The position numbers were made by a program, and so were the translations under genes. From positions 62,001 through 126,000 of the forward strand of contig NZ_QRGC01000003.1 in the NCBI RefSeq assembly GCF_003448965.1: 64,000 bases of DNA, given 5' to 3'. The stretch comes from Oceanicella sp. SM1341. Its GTDB lineage: Bacteria > Pseudomonadota > Alphaproteobacteria > Rhodobacterales > Rhodobacteraceae. A model generated the notes under the pieces. That model saw only the letters and a program-made list of their open reading frames with translations, was not told the origin of the DNA and made no database searches. Below are positions 34,956 to 44,691 of the stretch, piece after piece (the stretch's first letter is position 1; every line of letters starts with the position of its first letter).

Positions 34956-36037
34956 GCGCCCCCCGCCGGGCCGGGTGCTGCGGCCCGGTGCCGGGGCGCG
35001 CGCGGCGGGGCGAGCAATCCCGCCACCTCCCGGTCGGTCCCCCCTGCCGAGGGCGACGCACCGGGGCCGCGCGCGTGCGGAACCGGGGCGCGGGCCGGGC
35101 AATCCCCCCCCGGCCGGTGCCCCCGGCGAAGGCGGCGCACCGGGCGCGGTACCCTGCTCGGGCAGGCCCGTCTCCCGACAGCCAGCCTCCGCGATCGGCT
35201 GCTCCGCCGGAGCAGGCCCGCGGCGCAGCGCGTGCCGGTGCCATGGCAGGGCCACCCTGCGCGTATCGGGGCGTGGCCCCTCGGCGGGAGGGGCAGCTCG
35301 CCTCCGCGGCCTCCGCTTTGCGCGCGCTCGGCGGAGCAGCATCGCCCGGCCGAAGGGGAATTGCGTCTCGGGGTGGCGATGGGTCACGGGGGAAGCGGGA
35401 TGCATCGGCTCGCCTGCACGGTGAGACGCCCCTGCGCCACCTCGGCCGGCATGGGCTCAACCGTGGCATGCACCTCGGGCTTGAGGATTTGCGTGCCCGT
35501 GAACACGCTGAGGAGTGACTGGTCGCCGCCATCGCCGGCCGGAGACCCGCGCGCAGCTCCGACGCGCCGCAGCGGGGCGCACCCTTCGGCCCGTCAGGCG
35601 GGACGCCATGATGGGCGCGCGAGTGCCCCGCCGGGGGCCACCGCACTGCCGGCCGGGCAGCCGGGAGCCCCGACACCACGCCCGGGCGGCGCCAGACGCG
35701 CATTCAGCGGTGCGGAAGGGCGCCGGGGACGCCCCGAGCCCGCAAGACCGCGGATCCGCCTCCGAAGCCCGTGAGGGAGCGCCAACCCCACCGCCGCGGG
35801 GCCGAATGCGCCTCACGCGGGGAAGCTCCGGGCACAGTGCCCCACTCGGGCCGGCGTACCGTATCACCCCCGGGGCGACATGTGACAGCCGGTCCCGATC
35901 CTCCCGCTGACGACAGGCGCCTGACACGCGGCCGGGCGCCGCGCCGGCGGAGGCCCCTCGGGGCCTTCGCCACGCCCGCCAAGCTGCGGGGGCCGCGAGG
36001 CCCCCTCGGCGCGGCGGGCGTTTCCCGGAGCGGGGGT
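34956..36037. other. 1.08-kb region without an intact gene
   Basis: No open frame here looks like a real protein: the candidates are Arg/Pro/Ala-rich and change composition along their length. The region is extremely GC-rich with scattered short inverted repeats. One short minus-strand stretch reads like protein (see the separate pseudogene entry). It marks the boundary between the catabolic cluster and the urease accessory genes and could be the scar of a deletion. Confidence 0.5.
35384..35590 (-). pseudogene. Possible gene remnant (C-terminal fragment)
   Basis: On the minus strand a frame ending with TGA at 35384-35386 reads DQSLLSVFTGTQILKPEVHA and then TVEPMPAEVAQGRLTVQ, with normal amino-acid composition unlike the surrounding frames. 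Upstream, beyond about 35540, the frame turns Arg/Gly-rich and is closed by a stop near 35600; there is no start codon or ribosome-binding site. I do not recognise the family. It may be the tail of a deleted gene, or chance. Confidence 0.3.
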
Positions 36038-36670
<633 letters not shown>

Positions 36671-36827
36671 GGGAACCTCGTGATGTCTGCGGGCGCGGGG
36701 CCCGGGCGGAAGGAACGGCGCCGGGGCGAAGCGCCTCGGGGGGCATCGAGCCCCCGCTCGGCGCTGGCCGCGGGCGCGGCCGGTCGCGCGGGATGGCGGG
36801 CGGGCCGCCGGGAGGCCGCGCGCCCGC

Positions 36828-37499
36828 TCACGAGCGGAACAGCCGGCTGTACTGGGTTTCGTGGCGCATGGCGGCGATATCGGCCAGCAGGGTGCAGCCG
36901 CCGATATCCTCGACGGGGGCGGCTTCGGCCTCGGCGGCGAGGGCCTCGCAGAGCGGCAGCAGGGCGGCGATGATACGCTGCCCGTCGGTCTGGCCCAGCG
37001 GCACGAGGCGCACGGCGGCGGAGACCAGGTTGGCCGCGAAGGCCTGCAGGTAGAAGCCCAGCACCATGCGCGCCGGCAGCGCCCGCGCCGCGGCGGCGCG
37101 CGCCACGGCGAGCGGATAGGGCAGCGGCTCCGTGCCCGCGTCCGGCCAGACCGCCCCGGTTACCCGCGCGAAGGCGGCGCCCTGCGACATGGTCTCGAGG
37201 TGGCGCTCCCGGGCCGGGGCCAGCGCCTCGGCCAGGGCGGCAAGCTCGGCGAGAGCCTCCCTCTCGCCTGCGGCAGCGGCCGCCATGCCGCGCGCCAGCA
37301 GAACGGCATCGGTGCGGCCGGCACCGCGGGAGAGGCAGTCGCGCACCCAGGCCTCGGTGGTGGCGCGGTCGGTCACGGCGCCGCTCTCCACCGCCCATTC
37401 CAGCCCGTGCGAATAGCTGTAGGCCCCCACCGGGTAGGCGGGGGAGAACCAGGTGGCGAGCAGCATCGCCGCATCCGGGCCGGCGGGCGCCTCAGCCAT
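36828..37499 (-). CDS. ureF: Urease accessory protein UreF
   Basis: 223 residues. UreF bridges UreD and UreG in the urease activation complex and acts as a fidelity checkpoint. Family features: [21 protein letters not shown] near the N-terminus (split), then [13 protein letters not shown] and the C-terminal [13 protein letters not shown]. The ATG at 37499 overlaps the ureE stop by 8 nt. A 157-bp spacer separates it from ureG, longer than usual. Confidence 0.93.
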   Translation of the reverse strand: MAEAPAGPDAAMLLATWFSPAYPVGAYSYSHGLEWAVESGAVTDRATTEAWVRDCLSRGAGRTDAVLLARGMAAAAAGEREALAELAALAEALAPARERHLETMSQGAAFARVTGAVWPDAGTEPLPYPLAVARAAAARALPARMVLGFYLQAFAANLVSAAVRLVPLGQTDGQRIIAALLPLCEALAAEAEAAPVEDIGGCTLLADIAAMRHETQYSRLFRS

Positions 37500-38202
37500 G
37501 GCTCGGCTCGTGGGGGTGGCGATGCGCGGGCGCTTCCGCCGCGCCGGACGCACCGTGGTCATGCCCGTGCCCATGGCTGTGCCCGTGCTCATGGTCGTGC
37601 CCGTGCTCATGGCTGTGCCCATGCTCATGGCTGTGCCCATGCCCATGGCTGTGGCTGTGGCTGGGGCTGTGATCAGTGCCCTGCGCGCCGGGGGCGCGGG
37701 AGTGCGCGTGGTCGTGGTCATGGTCGTGGCCCTGGGCGGGGCCATGGTAATGCCCCATCACCCGGCCGGTACCATAGGCGCCGCCCTCGGGGGTGAAGGG
37801 GCCGCGGACGTGCTCGAGCTCCGCGCCCAGGCGGCGGAGCATGTCCTCCATCACGTGGTCGGCGCGGATGCGCAGCGCCTCGGCGCCGATCTCGCAGGGG
37901 GTGTGGCGGTTGCCGATGTGCCAGGCGAGCCGGGCCAGCAGCCCGCCGGGCGCGCGCACGATCACCAGGTCCTCCTCGGCGGCCACCACCTCGACCAGCC
38001 GGCCGTCGGCCAGGCGCAGGGCGTCGCCGGCATCGAGCGACACCGTCTCGGCGAGATCGACCAGCAGCGCGCCGCCGCCGGCGGTGGCGAGCCTGCGCCG
38101 GCGCAGCAGCCGGTCGCCGTAGTCGAGCACCACGCGGTCGGCCGGCGCCTCCGCCCAGCTGCCGCGCCGTGCCACCTCGTGGGCCGTTCCGAAATCCGTC
38201 AT
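37492..38202 (-). CDS. ureE: Urease accessory nickel chaperone UreE with long His-rich tail
   Basis: 236 residues from the ATG at 38202 (GGGGAG 6 nt upstream). The N-terminal peptide-binding domain and the C-terminal metal-binding domain (HIGNRHTPCEI, with the conserved His, near residue 95-105) are standard. From about residue 160 the protein is an exceptional His/Asp/Gly/Ser tail with roughly 30 histidines in HGHSHEHGHDH-type repeats. Such tails store or deliver nickel in Klebsiella-type UreE; this one is unusually long. The tail is encoded by 18-bp tandem repeats. Confidence 0.93.
   Translation of the reverse strand: MTDFGTAHEVARRGSWAEAPADRVVLDYGDRLLRRRRLATAGGGALLVDLAETVSLDAGDALRLADGRLVEVVAAEEDLVIVRAPGGLLARLAWHIGNRHTPCEIGAEALRIRADHVMEDMLRRLGAELEHVRGPFTPEGGAYGTGRVMGHYHGPAQGHDHDHDHAHSRAPGAQGTDHSPSHSHSHGHGHSHEHGHSHEHGHDHEHGHSHGHGHDHGASGAAEAPAHRHPHEPSHG
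37558..37665. repeat. 18-bp tandem repeats encoding the UreE His tail
   Basis: About six imperfect copies of an 18-bp unit (consensus CCCGTGCTCATGGCTGTG on the plus strand), encoding HSHEHG-type hexapeptides on the minus strand. Repeat-number change would lengthen or shorten the metal-binding tail in frame. It is not a CRISPR array: there are no spacers. Confidence 0.75.
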
Positions 38203-38237
38203 CTGCTCTCCCCGGTGCCCCATGCTCAGCCCGGCGC

Positions 38238-38846
38238 TCAGGCCGCCGCGGCGGAGCGGGCCAGCACGCGTCCATAGGCCGGGCGCTCGGCGAGACGGGC
38301 GAAATACGCCCCCACCGGGCCGCCCGGAAGCTCGAACCTTGCAAGCTTCGCCCAGGCGGCGCAATGCCCGAAGAGGATGTCGGGCACGGTGAATTCGGCA
38401 CCCGTCGCCCAGGGGCCCGCGCCGAGCCGGGCGGCCAGCGTCTCCATCGCGGTGGCGAACTCGTGCCGGCAGACCGGCTTGACCTCCGGCACCCGCAGCC
38501 CGGCGGGGTGGATGAAGCTGTTCTTCGCCGCGGTCCAGAGCGCGCCCTCCACCTCGTCGACGCAGAACTGGGTGAGCGCGTCCTGCCGGGCGCGGGCGAG
38601 GCTGCCCGGAGCGGCGGTGAGCGCGCCGTGGCTGTCGGCGAGGTGATGGAGGATGGCGACCGAGTCGAGCAGCACCTCGCCGTCGACCAGCAGCACCGGC
38701 ACCTTGCCGGCGGGATTGTGCAGCCGCACCGCCTCGGACTGCGGCAGCGCCGGGTTCCAGCTGTAGTCCTGGCCCAGTTCCTCAAGCATCCAGGCCACGC
38801 GCATCGTGCGGCTCTGCGGGTTTCCGATCAGCGTGTATCTCGGCAT
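38238..38846 (-). CDS. Glutathione S-transferase family protein
   Basis: 202 residues. The N-terminal thioredoxin-like domain has YTLIGNPQSRTMRVAWMLEE at the start (S/T-R glutathione site) and the cis-Pro KVPVLLVDG followed by LLDSVAILHHLAD, which binds the gamma-glutamyl part. The C-terminal helical domain carries the TVPDILFGHCAAW N-capping motif. GGGAGG lies 8 nt before the ATG at 38846. It sits between ureD and ureE with short gaps and is co-transcribed with them, occupying the place where urease structural genes usually lie. Its role there is unknown. Confidence 0.88.
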   Translation of the reverse strand: MPRYTLIGNPQSRTMRVAWMLEELGQDYSWNPALPQSEAVRLHNPAGKVPVLLVDGEVLLDSVAILHHLADSHGALTAAPGSLARARQDALTQFCVDEVEGALWTAAKNSFIHPAGLRVPEVKPVCRHEFATAMETLAARLGAGPWATGAEFTVPDILFGHCAAWAKLARFELPGGPVGAYFARLAERPAYGRVLARSAAAA

Positions 38847-38872
38847 CTGCGGCCCTCCCCCAGGCCCCGGCA

Positions 38873-39703
38873 TCACAGGCGCCAGACCCGCGGCAGCGCG
38901 CGGCCCAGCAGCGGCTCCAGAGTGTCGATGATCCGCCGGCGCAGGGCAAGCCCGTCGGCCGCGACGAGGCGCATGGAGACGAAGCCGTCGCGCGCGCTGG
39001 CGGCACCGTCGGGGCCCAGCCGGGCGCGCAGCGCCTCCAGCCGGTCCTCGGCGCCCGGGGCAACCCAGAGCAGGCTGGCGAAGGCGAAGCCGCCGGCCAG
39101 CGTGGCGGGGCCGGCCAGCGCCTCGAGCGCGGCACCGTCGATGCGCAGGGCGTCGGCATAGACCAGCCGGCCGCCGCGCCGCACCCGCCAGTGGTCGCGC
39201 AGGCGGATCTCGCGCACCCGCTCGCCCATCGCGGCCCGGCCGAGGATGAAGGGCTCGACGGCGAGCAGCGTGGCGTCCCCGGCCATCTCCACGTCGAGGC
39301 TGCGGGTGAGCGCGGAGCGGTCGAAGGCGATGGTTTCCTGCGGCAGCCAGTCCACCCGCGCGCCGGGGCCGATGGTGAGCCGGGTGGCGAGCCGGCCCGG
39401 CGCCTCGTCGGGCCAGGACTTGTAGAGCCGCTCGGCGGCCTGGGTGGTGAGCACCAGCCGCGCGCCGGCCCCGGCCTCGCCGGAATAGGACAGCCGGTCG
39501 CCGCCGGTGATGCCGCCGGAGGTGTTGAGCAGCACCGCCTCCAGCGCCGTGTCGCGCGCGGTGGGCAGCAGGATCTTGGCCGAGCCCTGCTGGTAGAGCC
39601 CGGCGAGCCGCGAGCGCCCGTCCGCCGCCAGCCGCGCCGAGATGCGCGACACGCCCACGGTGCGCGGCTGGCGCGCCCGGGCCGGGGCGGGGGCGGCGCT
39701 CAT
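38873..39703 (-). CDS. ureD: Urease accessory protein UreD (UreH)
   Basis: 276 residues. UreD is the scaffold that binds apo-urease first and conducts nickel to it. Family features: NTSGGITGGDRL near residue 60, TTQAAERLYKS, and the GARVDWLPQETIAFDRS block near 115, followed by GRAAMGE. The ATG at 39703 has GAGAGGG about 8 nt upstream. The protein looks intact although the window has no apo-urease genes for it to serve. Confidence 0.93.
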   Translation of the reverse strand: MSAAPAPARARQPRTVGVSRISARLAADGRSRLAGLYQQGSAKILLPTARDTALEAVLLNTSGGITGGDRLSYSGEAGAGARLVLTTQAAERLYKSWPDEAPGRLATRLTIGPGARVDWLPQETIAFDRSALTRSLDVEMAGDATLLAVEPFILGRAAMGERVREIRLRDHWRVRRGGRLVYADALRIDGAALEALAGPATLAGGFAFASLLWVAPGAEDRLEALRARLGPDGAASARDGFVSMRLVAADGLALRRRIIDTLEPLLGRALPRVWRL

Positions 39704-39716
39704 GCGCAGCACCCTC

Positions 39717-40745
39717 TCATCGCGCGCCCCGCAGCATGGCGATGCGGATGAAGGCGCGCTCGACGAGGGCGAGCGGCGGGGCGGCGGAGGAGGAGCGCAG
39801 GGTGAGGTCGGTCTCGGTGAGCAGCGCGAGCACGCGCTCGATGCGGCCCGGGCCCCAGCCGCGCACCTGGCGCAGCAGCGCGTCGCGGCGCGGGCCGAAC
39901 ACCGGGGGGCGGGCGCGGGAAAGGGCGGCCTCGGGGCCGTCCGGGGCAGCCGCCACGGCGTGGAGCTGGCGGAAATGCCGGGTGGCGGCGATGCAGAGCG
40001 TGGTGGGGTTCACCCCCTGCCCCGCCAGCCGCGCCATCTGCCGGCCGATGGCCACCACCTCGCCCTCGGCCACGGCGCGGATCACCTCGTCGAGCCCGGC
40101 CTCGGTGGTGGCCGGGGCGCAGAGCGCCACCTCGGCGGCGGTGAGCGGGGTGGAATCGCCCAGCTTGTAGAGCGCGACATGGCCGAGCACCTGGTTGAAG
40201 GCGCCGAGATCGATCTCGCGCGAGAGGGTGAGCAGCGCCTCCAGCGCGTCGGGTGCCGCGGCCTCGAGCCCGGCGCGGGTGAGGGCGGCCTCCACCTCGG
40301 CGCGGCCCGGCGGGTCGGCGTAGAGCGGGCAGGCCACGGCCTCGGGGCGGGTCTCGAACAGCTTGCGCAGCTTCGAGCGCGCGGCGAGCACGCCGGCGGT
40401 GACGATGAGGAAGGCATCCTCGCCCGGGCGCGTGGCGGCGAGCGCCTCGGCGATGATGTCGGTGAGCCCGTCGGTGGCGTCTTCCAGCAGCACCACGCGC
40501 TGGCCGGGGAAGAAACCCTGGGCGCGCAGGGCGTCCTGCAGGCGGGCGGGGTCGGAGCGCAGGGAGGCGGCGTCGATCCGCTCGAGCCGCATCTCGGCCT
40601 CGCCCTCGGGCCCGAGCAGCGCGGCGACGGCCTCGGTGCGCTTCACGCCCACGGCGATCGCATCGGCACCGTAGACGAGGCAGCCTGCGCGAGAGACGTC
40701 CGGCCGGGCAAGGAATGCCGCGATCTCGCGTCCCTTCAGCTTCAC
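39717..40745 (-). CDS. holA: DNA polymerase III delta subunit
   Basis: 342 residues. HolA opens the beta sliding clamp within the clamp loader. The sequence follows alphaproteobacterial HolA: an N-terminal domain with LVYGADAIAVGVKR and a weak ATPase fold, then the helical collar domain near residues 200-340. The ATG overlaps the lptE stop by 4 nt (ATGA). The order leuS-lptE-holA is conserved in proteobacteria and supports the call. Confidence 0.92.
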   Translation of the reverse strand: MKLKGREIAAFLARPDVSRAGCLVYGADAIAVGVKRTEAVAALLGPEGEAEMRLERIDAASLRSDPARLQDALRAQGFFPGQRVVLLEDATDGLTDIIAEALAATRPGEDAFLIVTAGVLAARSKLRKLFETRPEAVACPLYADPPGRAEVEAALTRAGLEAAAPDALEALLTLSREIDLGAFNQVLGHVALYKLGDSTPLTAAEVALCAPATTEAGLDEVIRAVAEGEVVAIGRQMARLAGQGVNPTTLCIAATRHFRQLHAVAAAPDGPEAALSRARPPVFGPRRDALLRQVRGWGPGRIERVLALLTETDLTLRSSSAAPPLALVERAFIRIAMLRGAR

Positions 40746-41260
40746 GCCGGCAGCGCGTCCGCCTGCGCGGCGATGCGGGTGATGACCCGCTCCGCGAGAT
40801 CCTCGGCGATGCGCCGCTCCGCGTCACGCGCGGCGATGCGGGTGGCATAGACCGAGCCGGTGGCGGAATAGGCGGAGTAGCTGTCCACCGTGCCGGTGAG
40901 CACCGGCTCGGCTGTGCCGGGCACGATGAGCGAGAAGGTGGCGATGCCGGTGAGGTTGTAGCGCGTGGTCGCGTTGTCCTCGGCGATGGCGAGGCCGATG
41001 GAGGTGACGCGCAGGCGCGTGTCGAGCCGGTAGCGCGCGGCGCCGGAGGGCTCGCCGAGGCGGCGGCGGAGCTGGTCGCGGTAGGCGTAGGTCATGCGGT
41101 CCGGCGTCTCGCCGCGGGTGACCTCGCCGATGGCGATGCGGCCCTGCAGCTCCCGCGCGGGCGAGCCTTCGCCGTACATCGGGCGGAAGCCGCAGCCGCC
41201 GAGGGCGAGCAGGCCGAGCAGCAGGCCGCGGCGGCCGAGGGGGCGCTCAGACCACGACAT
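40742..41260 (-). CDS. lptE: LPS-assembly lipoprotein LptE
   Basis: 172 residues. The signal peptide ends in a lipobox (LLALGGC, lipid Cys at 23), followed by GFRPMYG, the usual start of mature LptE in alphaproteobacteria. LptE plugs the LptD barrel and helps insert lipopolysaccharide into the outer membrane. The start overlaps the leuS stop by 14 nt and the end overlaps holA, so the three genes are translationally coupled. Confidence 0.92.
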   Translation of the reverse strand: MSWSERPLGRRGLLLGLLALGGCGFRPMYGEGSPARELQGRIAIGEVTRGETPDRMTYAYRDQLRRRLGEPSGAARYRLDTRLRVTSIGLAIAEDNATTRYNLTGIATFSLIVPGTAEPVLTGTVDSYSAYSATGSVYATRIAARDAERRIAEDLAERVITRIAAQADALPA

Positions 41261-43814
41261 TGACGATCCGCCCGGGCACGACGATGAGCTTGCGCGGCGC
41301 GCCGCCGTCGAGGTAGCGCAGCACCGTCTCGTCGGCCATCACCATGGCCTCGATCGCGGCGCGGTCGGCGTCGGCGGGCACGGAGATGTCGCCGCGCTTC
41401 TTGCCGTTGATCTGGATCGGCAGGGTCACGGTGTCCTCCTTCAGGAGGCTCTCGTCGAGCTCCGGCCAGGGCTGGGCGACCAGCAGGCCCTCGCCGCCGA
41501 GATGAGCCCAGATCTCCTCGGCGAGATGCGGGGTCATCGGCGCCATCAGCCGGGCCATCACCTGCATCGCCTCGATGCGCGCGGCCCGCGGCGCGGAACT
41601 CTTCGCCACCGCGGAGGTGAACTCGTAGAGCTTGGCGACCGCCTTGTTGAAGGCGAAGCCCTCGATGCCGGCGGTGACCTCGGCGATGGCACGGTGGGTC
41701 GCCCTTGCCAGGGCGAGCGCCTCCTCGTCCCCTCCGGCGGAGGGGAGCTCGTCGGCGCCGGCCGCGTCCGCGGCCAGCCGCCAGACCCGCTGCAGGTGGC
41801 GCCAGGCGGCCTCGGCGCCGGAGGCGGTCCATTCCACGTCGCGCTCCGGCGGGCTGTCGGACATCACGAACCAGCGCGCGGTGTCGGCGCCGTACTGCTC
41901 GGTGATGTCCACCGGGTCGACCACGTTCTTCTTGGACTTCGACATCTTGATCGACGGCCCGACGGTGACCGGCGCCCCGCCCTCGCGCAGGCGGGCGGTG
42001 CCGTCGGCGGCGATCTCCACTTCCTCGGGCGTGTGCCAGACGGTACGGCCGGCCTCCGAGAGGGTGGAATAGGTCTCGTGGGTGACCATCCCTTGCGTGA
42101 ACAGCGAATCGAACGGCTCGATGGCGCTCTGCGGCAGATGGCCGGTCTTCGCCATCGCCCGGGCGAAGAAGCGCGAGTAGAGCAGGTGCAGGATCGCGTG
42201 CTCGATGCCGCCGATGTACTGGTCGACGTTCATCCAGTAGGCGGCATCCTCGGCCACGGTGGGGGTGTCGGCGCGCGGGGCGGTGAAGCGGGCGAAGTAC
42301 CACGAGCTGTCCACGAAGGTGTCCATCGTGTCGGTCTCGCGCTTGGCGGGCGCACCGCAGGCGGGACAGGGCACGTCGCGCCAGGTGGGGTGGCGGTCGA
42401 GCGGATTGCCCGGCTGGTCGAAGCTCGCATCCGCCGGCAGCTCGACCGGCAGGTTCTCCTTCTTCTCCGGCACCACGCCGCAGGACGGGCAGTGCACCAC
42501 CGGGATCGGGCAGCCCCAGAAGCGCTGGCGGCTCACGCCCCAGTCGCGCAGGCGGAAGTTCACCTTCAGCTCGCCCTGGCCCTGGGCGGCCATTCGGCGC
42601 GCCACCTCGGCCTTGGCGGCCTCGATGGTCATGCCGTCGAGGAAGCCGGAGTTGATGATGCGGCCGGTGTCGGTGAAGGCGGTGTCGCCGATCACGAACT
42701 CGTCCACCAGCTGGTTTTCCGGGCAGACCACGGGCGTGACGGTGAGCCCGTACTTGCGGGCGAAGTCGAGGTCGCGCTGGTCATGCGCCGGGCAGCCGAA
42801 GATGGCGCCGGTGCCGTAATCCATCAGGATGAAGTTGGCGACATAGACCGGCAGTTCCTTCGACGCATCAAAGGGATGCACCACGCGGATGCCGGTGTCG
42901 AAGCCGCGCTTCTCGGCGGTTTCCAGCGCCTCCTCCGAGGTGCCGATGCGGCGGCACTCGGCGTTGAAGGCGGCGAGCTCCGGGTTGCCCGCCTCGAGCG
43001 CGCGCGACAGCGGATGATCGGGGGAGATGCCGGCGAAGCTGGCGCCGAAGATCGTGTCCGGCCGGGTGGTGTAGACCTCGAGCTCGCCGAAGCCCTCCGG
43101 CGCGCCCAGGGTGGCGAAGCGGAACTGCAGCCCCTCGGAGCGGCCGATCCAGTTCGCCTGCATCAGGCGCACCTTCTCCGGCCAGTCGGTGAGGGTGCCG
43201 ATCGCCTCCAGCAGTTCCTCGGAGAAATCGGAGATGCGGAAGAACCACTGGGTGAGCTCGCGCCGCTCGACCAGCGCGCCGGAGCGCCAGCCGCGGCCGT
43301 TCTCCACCTGCTCGTTGGCGAGCACGGTCATGTCCACCGGGTCCCAGTTCACCACCGAGTTCTTCCGGTAGGCGAGGCCGGCCTCCATCATGTCGATGAA
43401 CATCGCCTGCTGCTGGCCGTAATACTCCGGGTCGCAGGTGGCGAGCTCACGCGTCCAGTCGAGGCTGAAGCCGAGCGGCTTGAGCTGCTCCTTCATCGTG
43501 CCGATGTTCTGGTAGGTCCAGACCGCGGGGCTGACCTTCTTCTCCATCGCGGCATTCTCTGCCGGCAGGCCGAAGGCGTCCCAGCCCATGGGATGCAGCA
43601 CGTTGAAGCCGCGGGCGCGCTTGTAGCGGGCCACCACGTCACCCATCGTGTAGTTGCGCACGTGGCCCATGTGGATGCGCCCGGACGGATAGGGGAACAT
43701 CTCCAGCACGTAGTACTTCTCGCGCGCGGGGTCTCTCTCGGCGCGGAAGGAGCCGGCCGCCTCCCAGGCGGCCTGCCATTTCGGTTCGGTCTCACGGGCG
43801 TTGTAGCGGGACAT
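41247..43814 (-). CDS. leuS: Leucyl-tRNA synthetase
   Basis: 855 residues, class I synthetase. The HIGH-type motif reads HMGH within [15 protein letters not shown] near residue 50; KMSKS is seen as [12 protein letters not shown] near residue 600. The CP1 editing domain lies between about 220 and 420 (TTRPDTIFG and the [17 protein letters not shown] block that checks misacylated tRNA). The ATG at 43814 starts the conserved [14 protein letters not shown]. It is preceded by the DUF3576 gene on the same strand. Confidence 0.97.
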   Translation of the reverse strand: MSRYNARETEPKWQAAWEAAGSFRAERDPAREKYYVLEMFPYPSGRIHMGHVRNYTMGDVVARYKRARGFNVLHPMGWDAFGLPAENAAMEKKVSPAVWTYQNIGTMKEQLKPLGFSLDWTRELATCDPEYYGQQQAMFIDMMEAGLAYRKNSVVNWDPVDMTVLANEQVENGRGWRSGALVERRELTQWFFRISDFSEELLEAIGTLTDWPEKVRLMQANWIGRSEGLQFRFATLGAPEGFGELEVYTTRPDTIFGASFAGISPDHPLSRALEAGNPELAAFNAECRRIGTSEEALETAEKRGFDTGIRVVHPFDASKELPVYVANFILMDYGTGAIFGCPAHDQRDLDFARKYGLTVTPVVCPENQLVDEFVIGDTAFTDTGRIINSGFLDGMTIEAAKAEVARRMAAQGQGELKVNFRLRDWGVSRQRFWGCPIPVVHCPSCGVVPEKKENLPVELPADASFDQPGNPLDRHPTWRDVPCPACGAPAKRETDTMDTFVDSSWYFARFTAPRADTPTVAEDAAYWMNVDQYIGGIEHAILHLLYSRFFARAMAKTGHLPQSAIEPFDSLFTQGMVTHETYSTLSEAGRTVWHTPEEVEIAADGTARLREGGAPVTVGPSIKMSKSKKNVVDPVDITEQYGADTARWFVMSDSPPERDVEWTASGAEAAWRHLQRVWRLAADAAGADELPSAGGDEEALALARATHRAIAEVTAGIEGFAFNKAVAKLYEFTSAVAKSSAPRAARIEAMQVMARLMAPMTPHLAEEIWAHLGGEGLLVAQPWPELDESLLKEDTVTLPIQINGKKRGDISVPADADRAAIEAMVMADETVLRYLDGGAPRKLIVVPGRIVNVVV

Positions 43815-43895
43815 GGCGGTCGGACCCCGGGGTCTTGTCTGGTAGGCGGCCCGCACGGCGGCGGGCCTGGCTGGAACGGCTGGCGCGGGCGGGCC

Positions 43896-44444
43896 TCAGC
43901 CCTCCTGCTGGGCCTCGGCGATGCGCAGCTGGCGCGCACGGGTGAGGATCGAATCCTCGATCTGCCGCGGCACGTCCTCCTGCACCGGGGCACTCTGCCA
44001 GACATTGCCGTCACGCACCTCGCGGAACACGGCCACGCGCAGCGTGTCGGCGGCCAGCCGCTCGTCGGAGATGAACACGGTCACCTTGAAGCGCTCGTTC
44101 GCCGCGGCCTGGGACGTGCCCCAGTCGGTCACGATCACGCCGGAGAACGGGTCGGTCGAGGCGAGCGGCAGGAAGGACAGCGTCTCGAGCGCGCCTTTCC
44201 AGATGTACTTGTTCACCTGGAGCGACTGGCCGGTGTTCTGCTGCACGGAACCGCCGCCGAAAATGTCGCCCACGGTCGAGCCGTCGGTACCCACGGCGCT
44301 GTCGTCACCCAGGGCCTGGGCCTCGGAACGGGTAAGAATTCGGCTGTTGCTGCCGGAGGATCCGGAATCGCCGCAGGCCGCGAGCAGGCTCATCGCCCCC
44401 ACACATGCAAATGCAAACTTTCCCGGCACACTGGTCACTGCCAC
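43896..44444 (-). CDS. DUF3576 lipoprotein
   Basis: 182 residues. Signal peptide with lipobox LLAAC (lipid Cys about residue 24), a Gly/Ser linker, then the DUF3576 domain (GDIFGGGSVQQNTGQSLQVN, then LPLASTDPFSGVIVTDW). This family is found just upstream of leuS throughout alphaproteobacteria, and a role in envelope or LPS assembly is often guessed but not shown. It may form one transcript with leuS, lptE and holA. Confidence 0.88.
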   Translation of the reverse strand: MAVTSVPGKFAFACVGAMSLLAACGDSGSSGSNSRILTRSEAQALGDDSAVGTDGSTVGDIFGGGSVQQNTGQSLQVNKYIWKGALETLSFLPLASTDPFSGVIVTDWGTSQAAANERFKVTVFISDERLAADTLRVAVFREVRDGNVWQSAPVQEDVPRQIEDSILTRARQLRIAEAQQEG

Positions 44445-44602
44445 GTCGGATCTCCCACCTTTCGCCTATGGGGCCCCTCATAATCCGTCCCCGCACTGTG
44501 AACAAGCCATTTGCCCCTCGCGGCACCGCACGGATTCGGGAATGGTCACTGTGGCGCTCCGGTTACAGTCCCCCTGAAGATTCCGCTAACCCGTGAACTC
44601 GC

Positions 44603-44631
44603 TTGACCCAAAAGTGCATTTCCCGTGATTT
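44603..44631 (+). promoter_or_regulatory. Candidate promoter of the first porin
   Basis: TTGACC at 44603-44608 and TGATTT at 44626-44631 with a 17-bp spacer, about 60 bp before the ATG. The -10 element is weak by consensus, so this is tentative. Confidence 0.4.
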
Positions 44632-44691
44632 TACGCCTGCTCCACCCGGATCGAACCGGATCGGGGACAACCTTAACCTACGAGGGACACG

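Noticed and set aside
35232-35774. A 180-codon plus-strand open frame in the spacer before ureG
   Set aside because: Starts with no ribosome-binding site, is Arg/Pro/Ser/Ala-rich and has no recognisable motif.
37558-37665. Possible CRISPR-like repeats
   Set aside because: The 18-bp units are contiguous, without spacers, and encode the His tail of UreE in frame.
41094-44483. A 1,129-codon open frame on the plus strand over leuS and DUF3576
   Set aside because: Antisense of leuS; crosses gene boundaries and lacks any domain.
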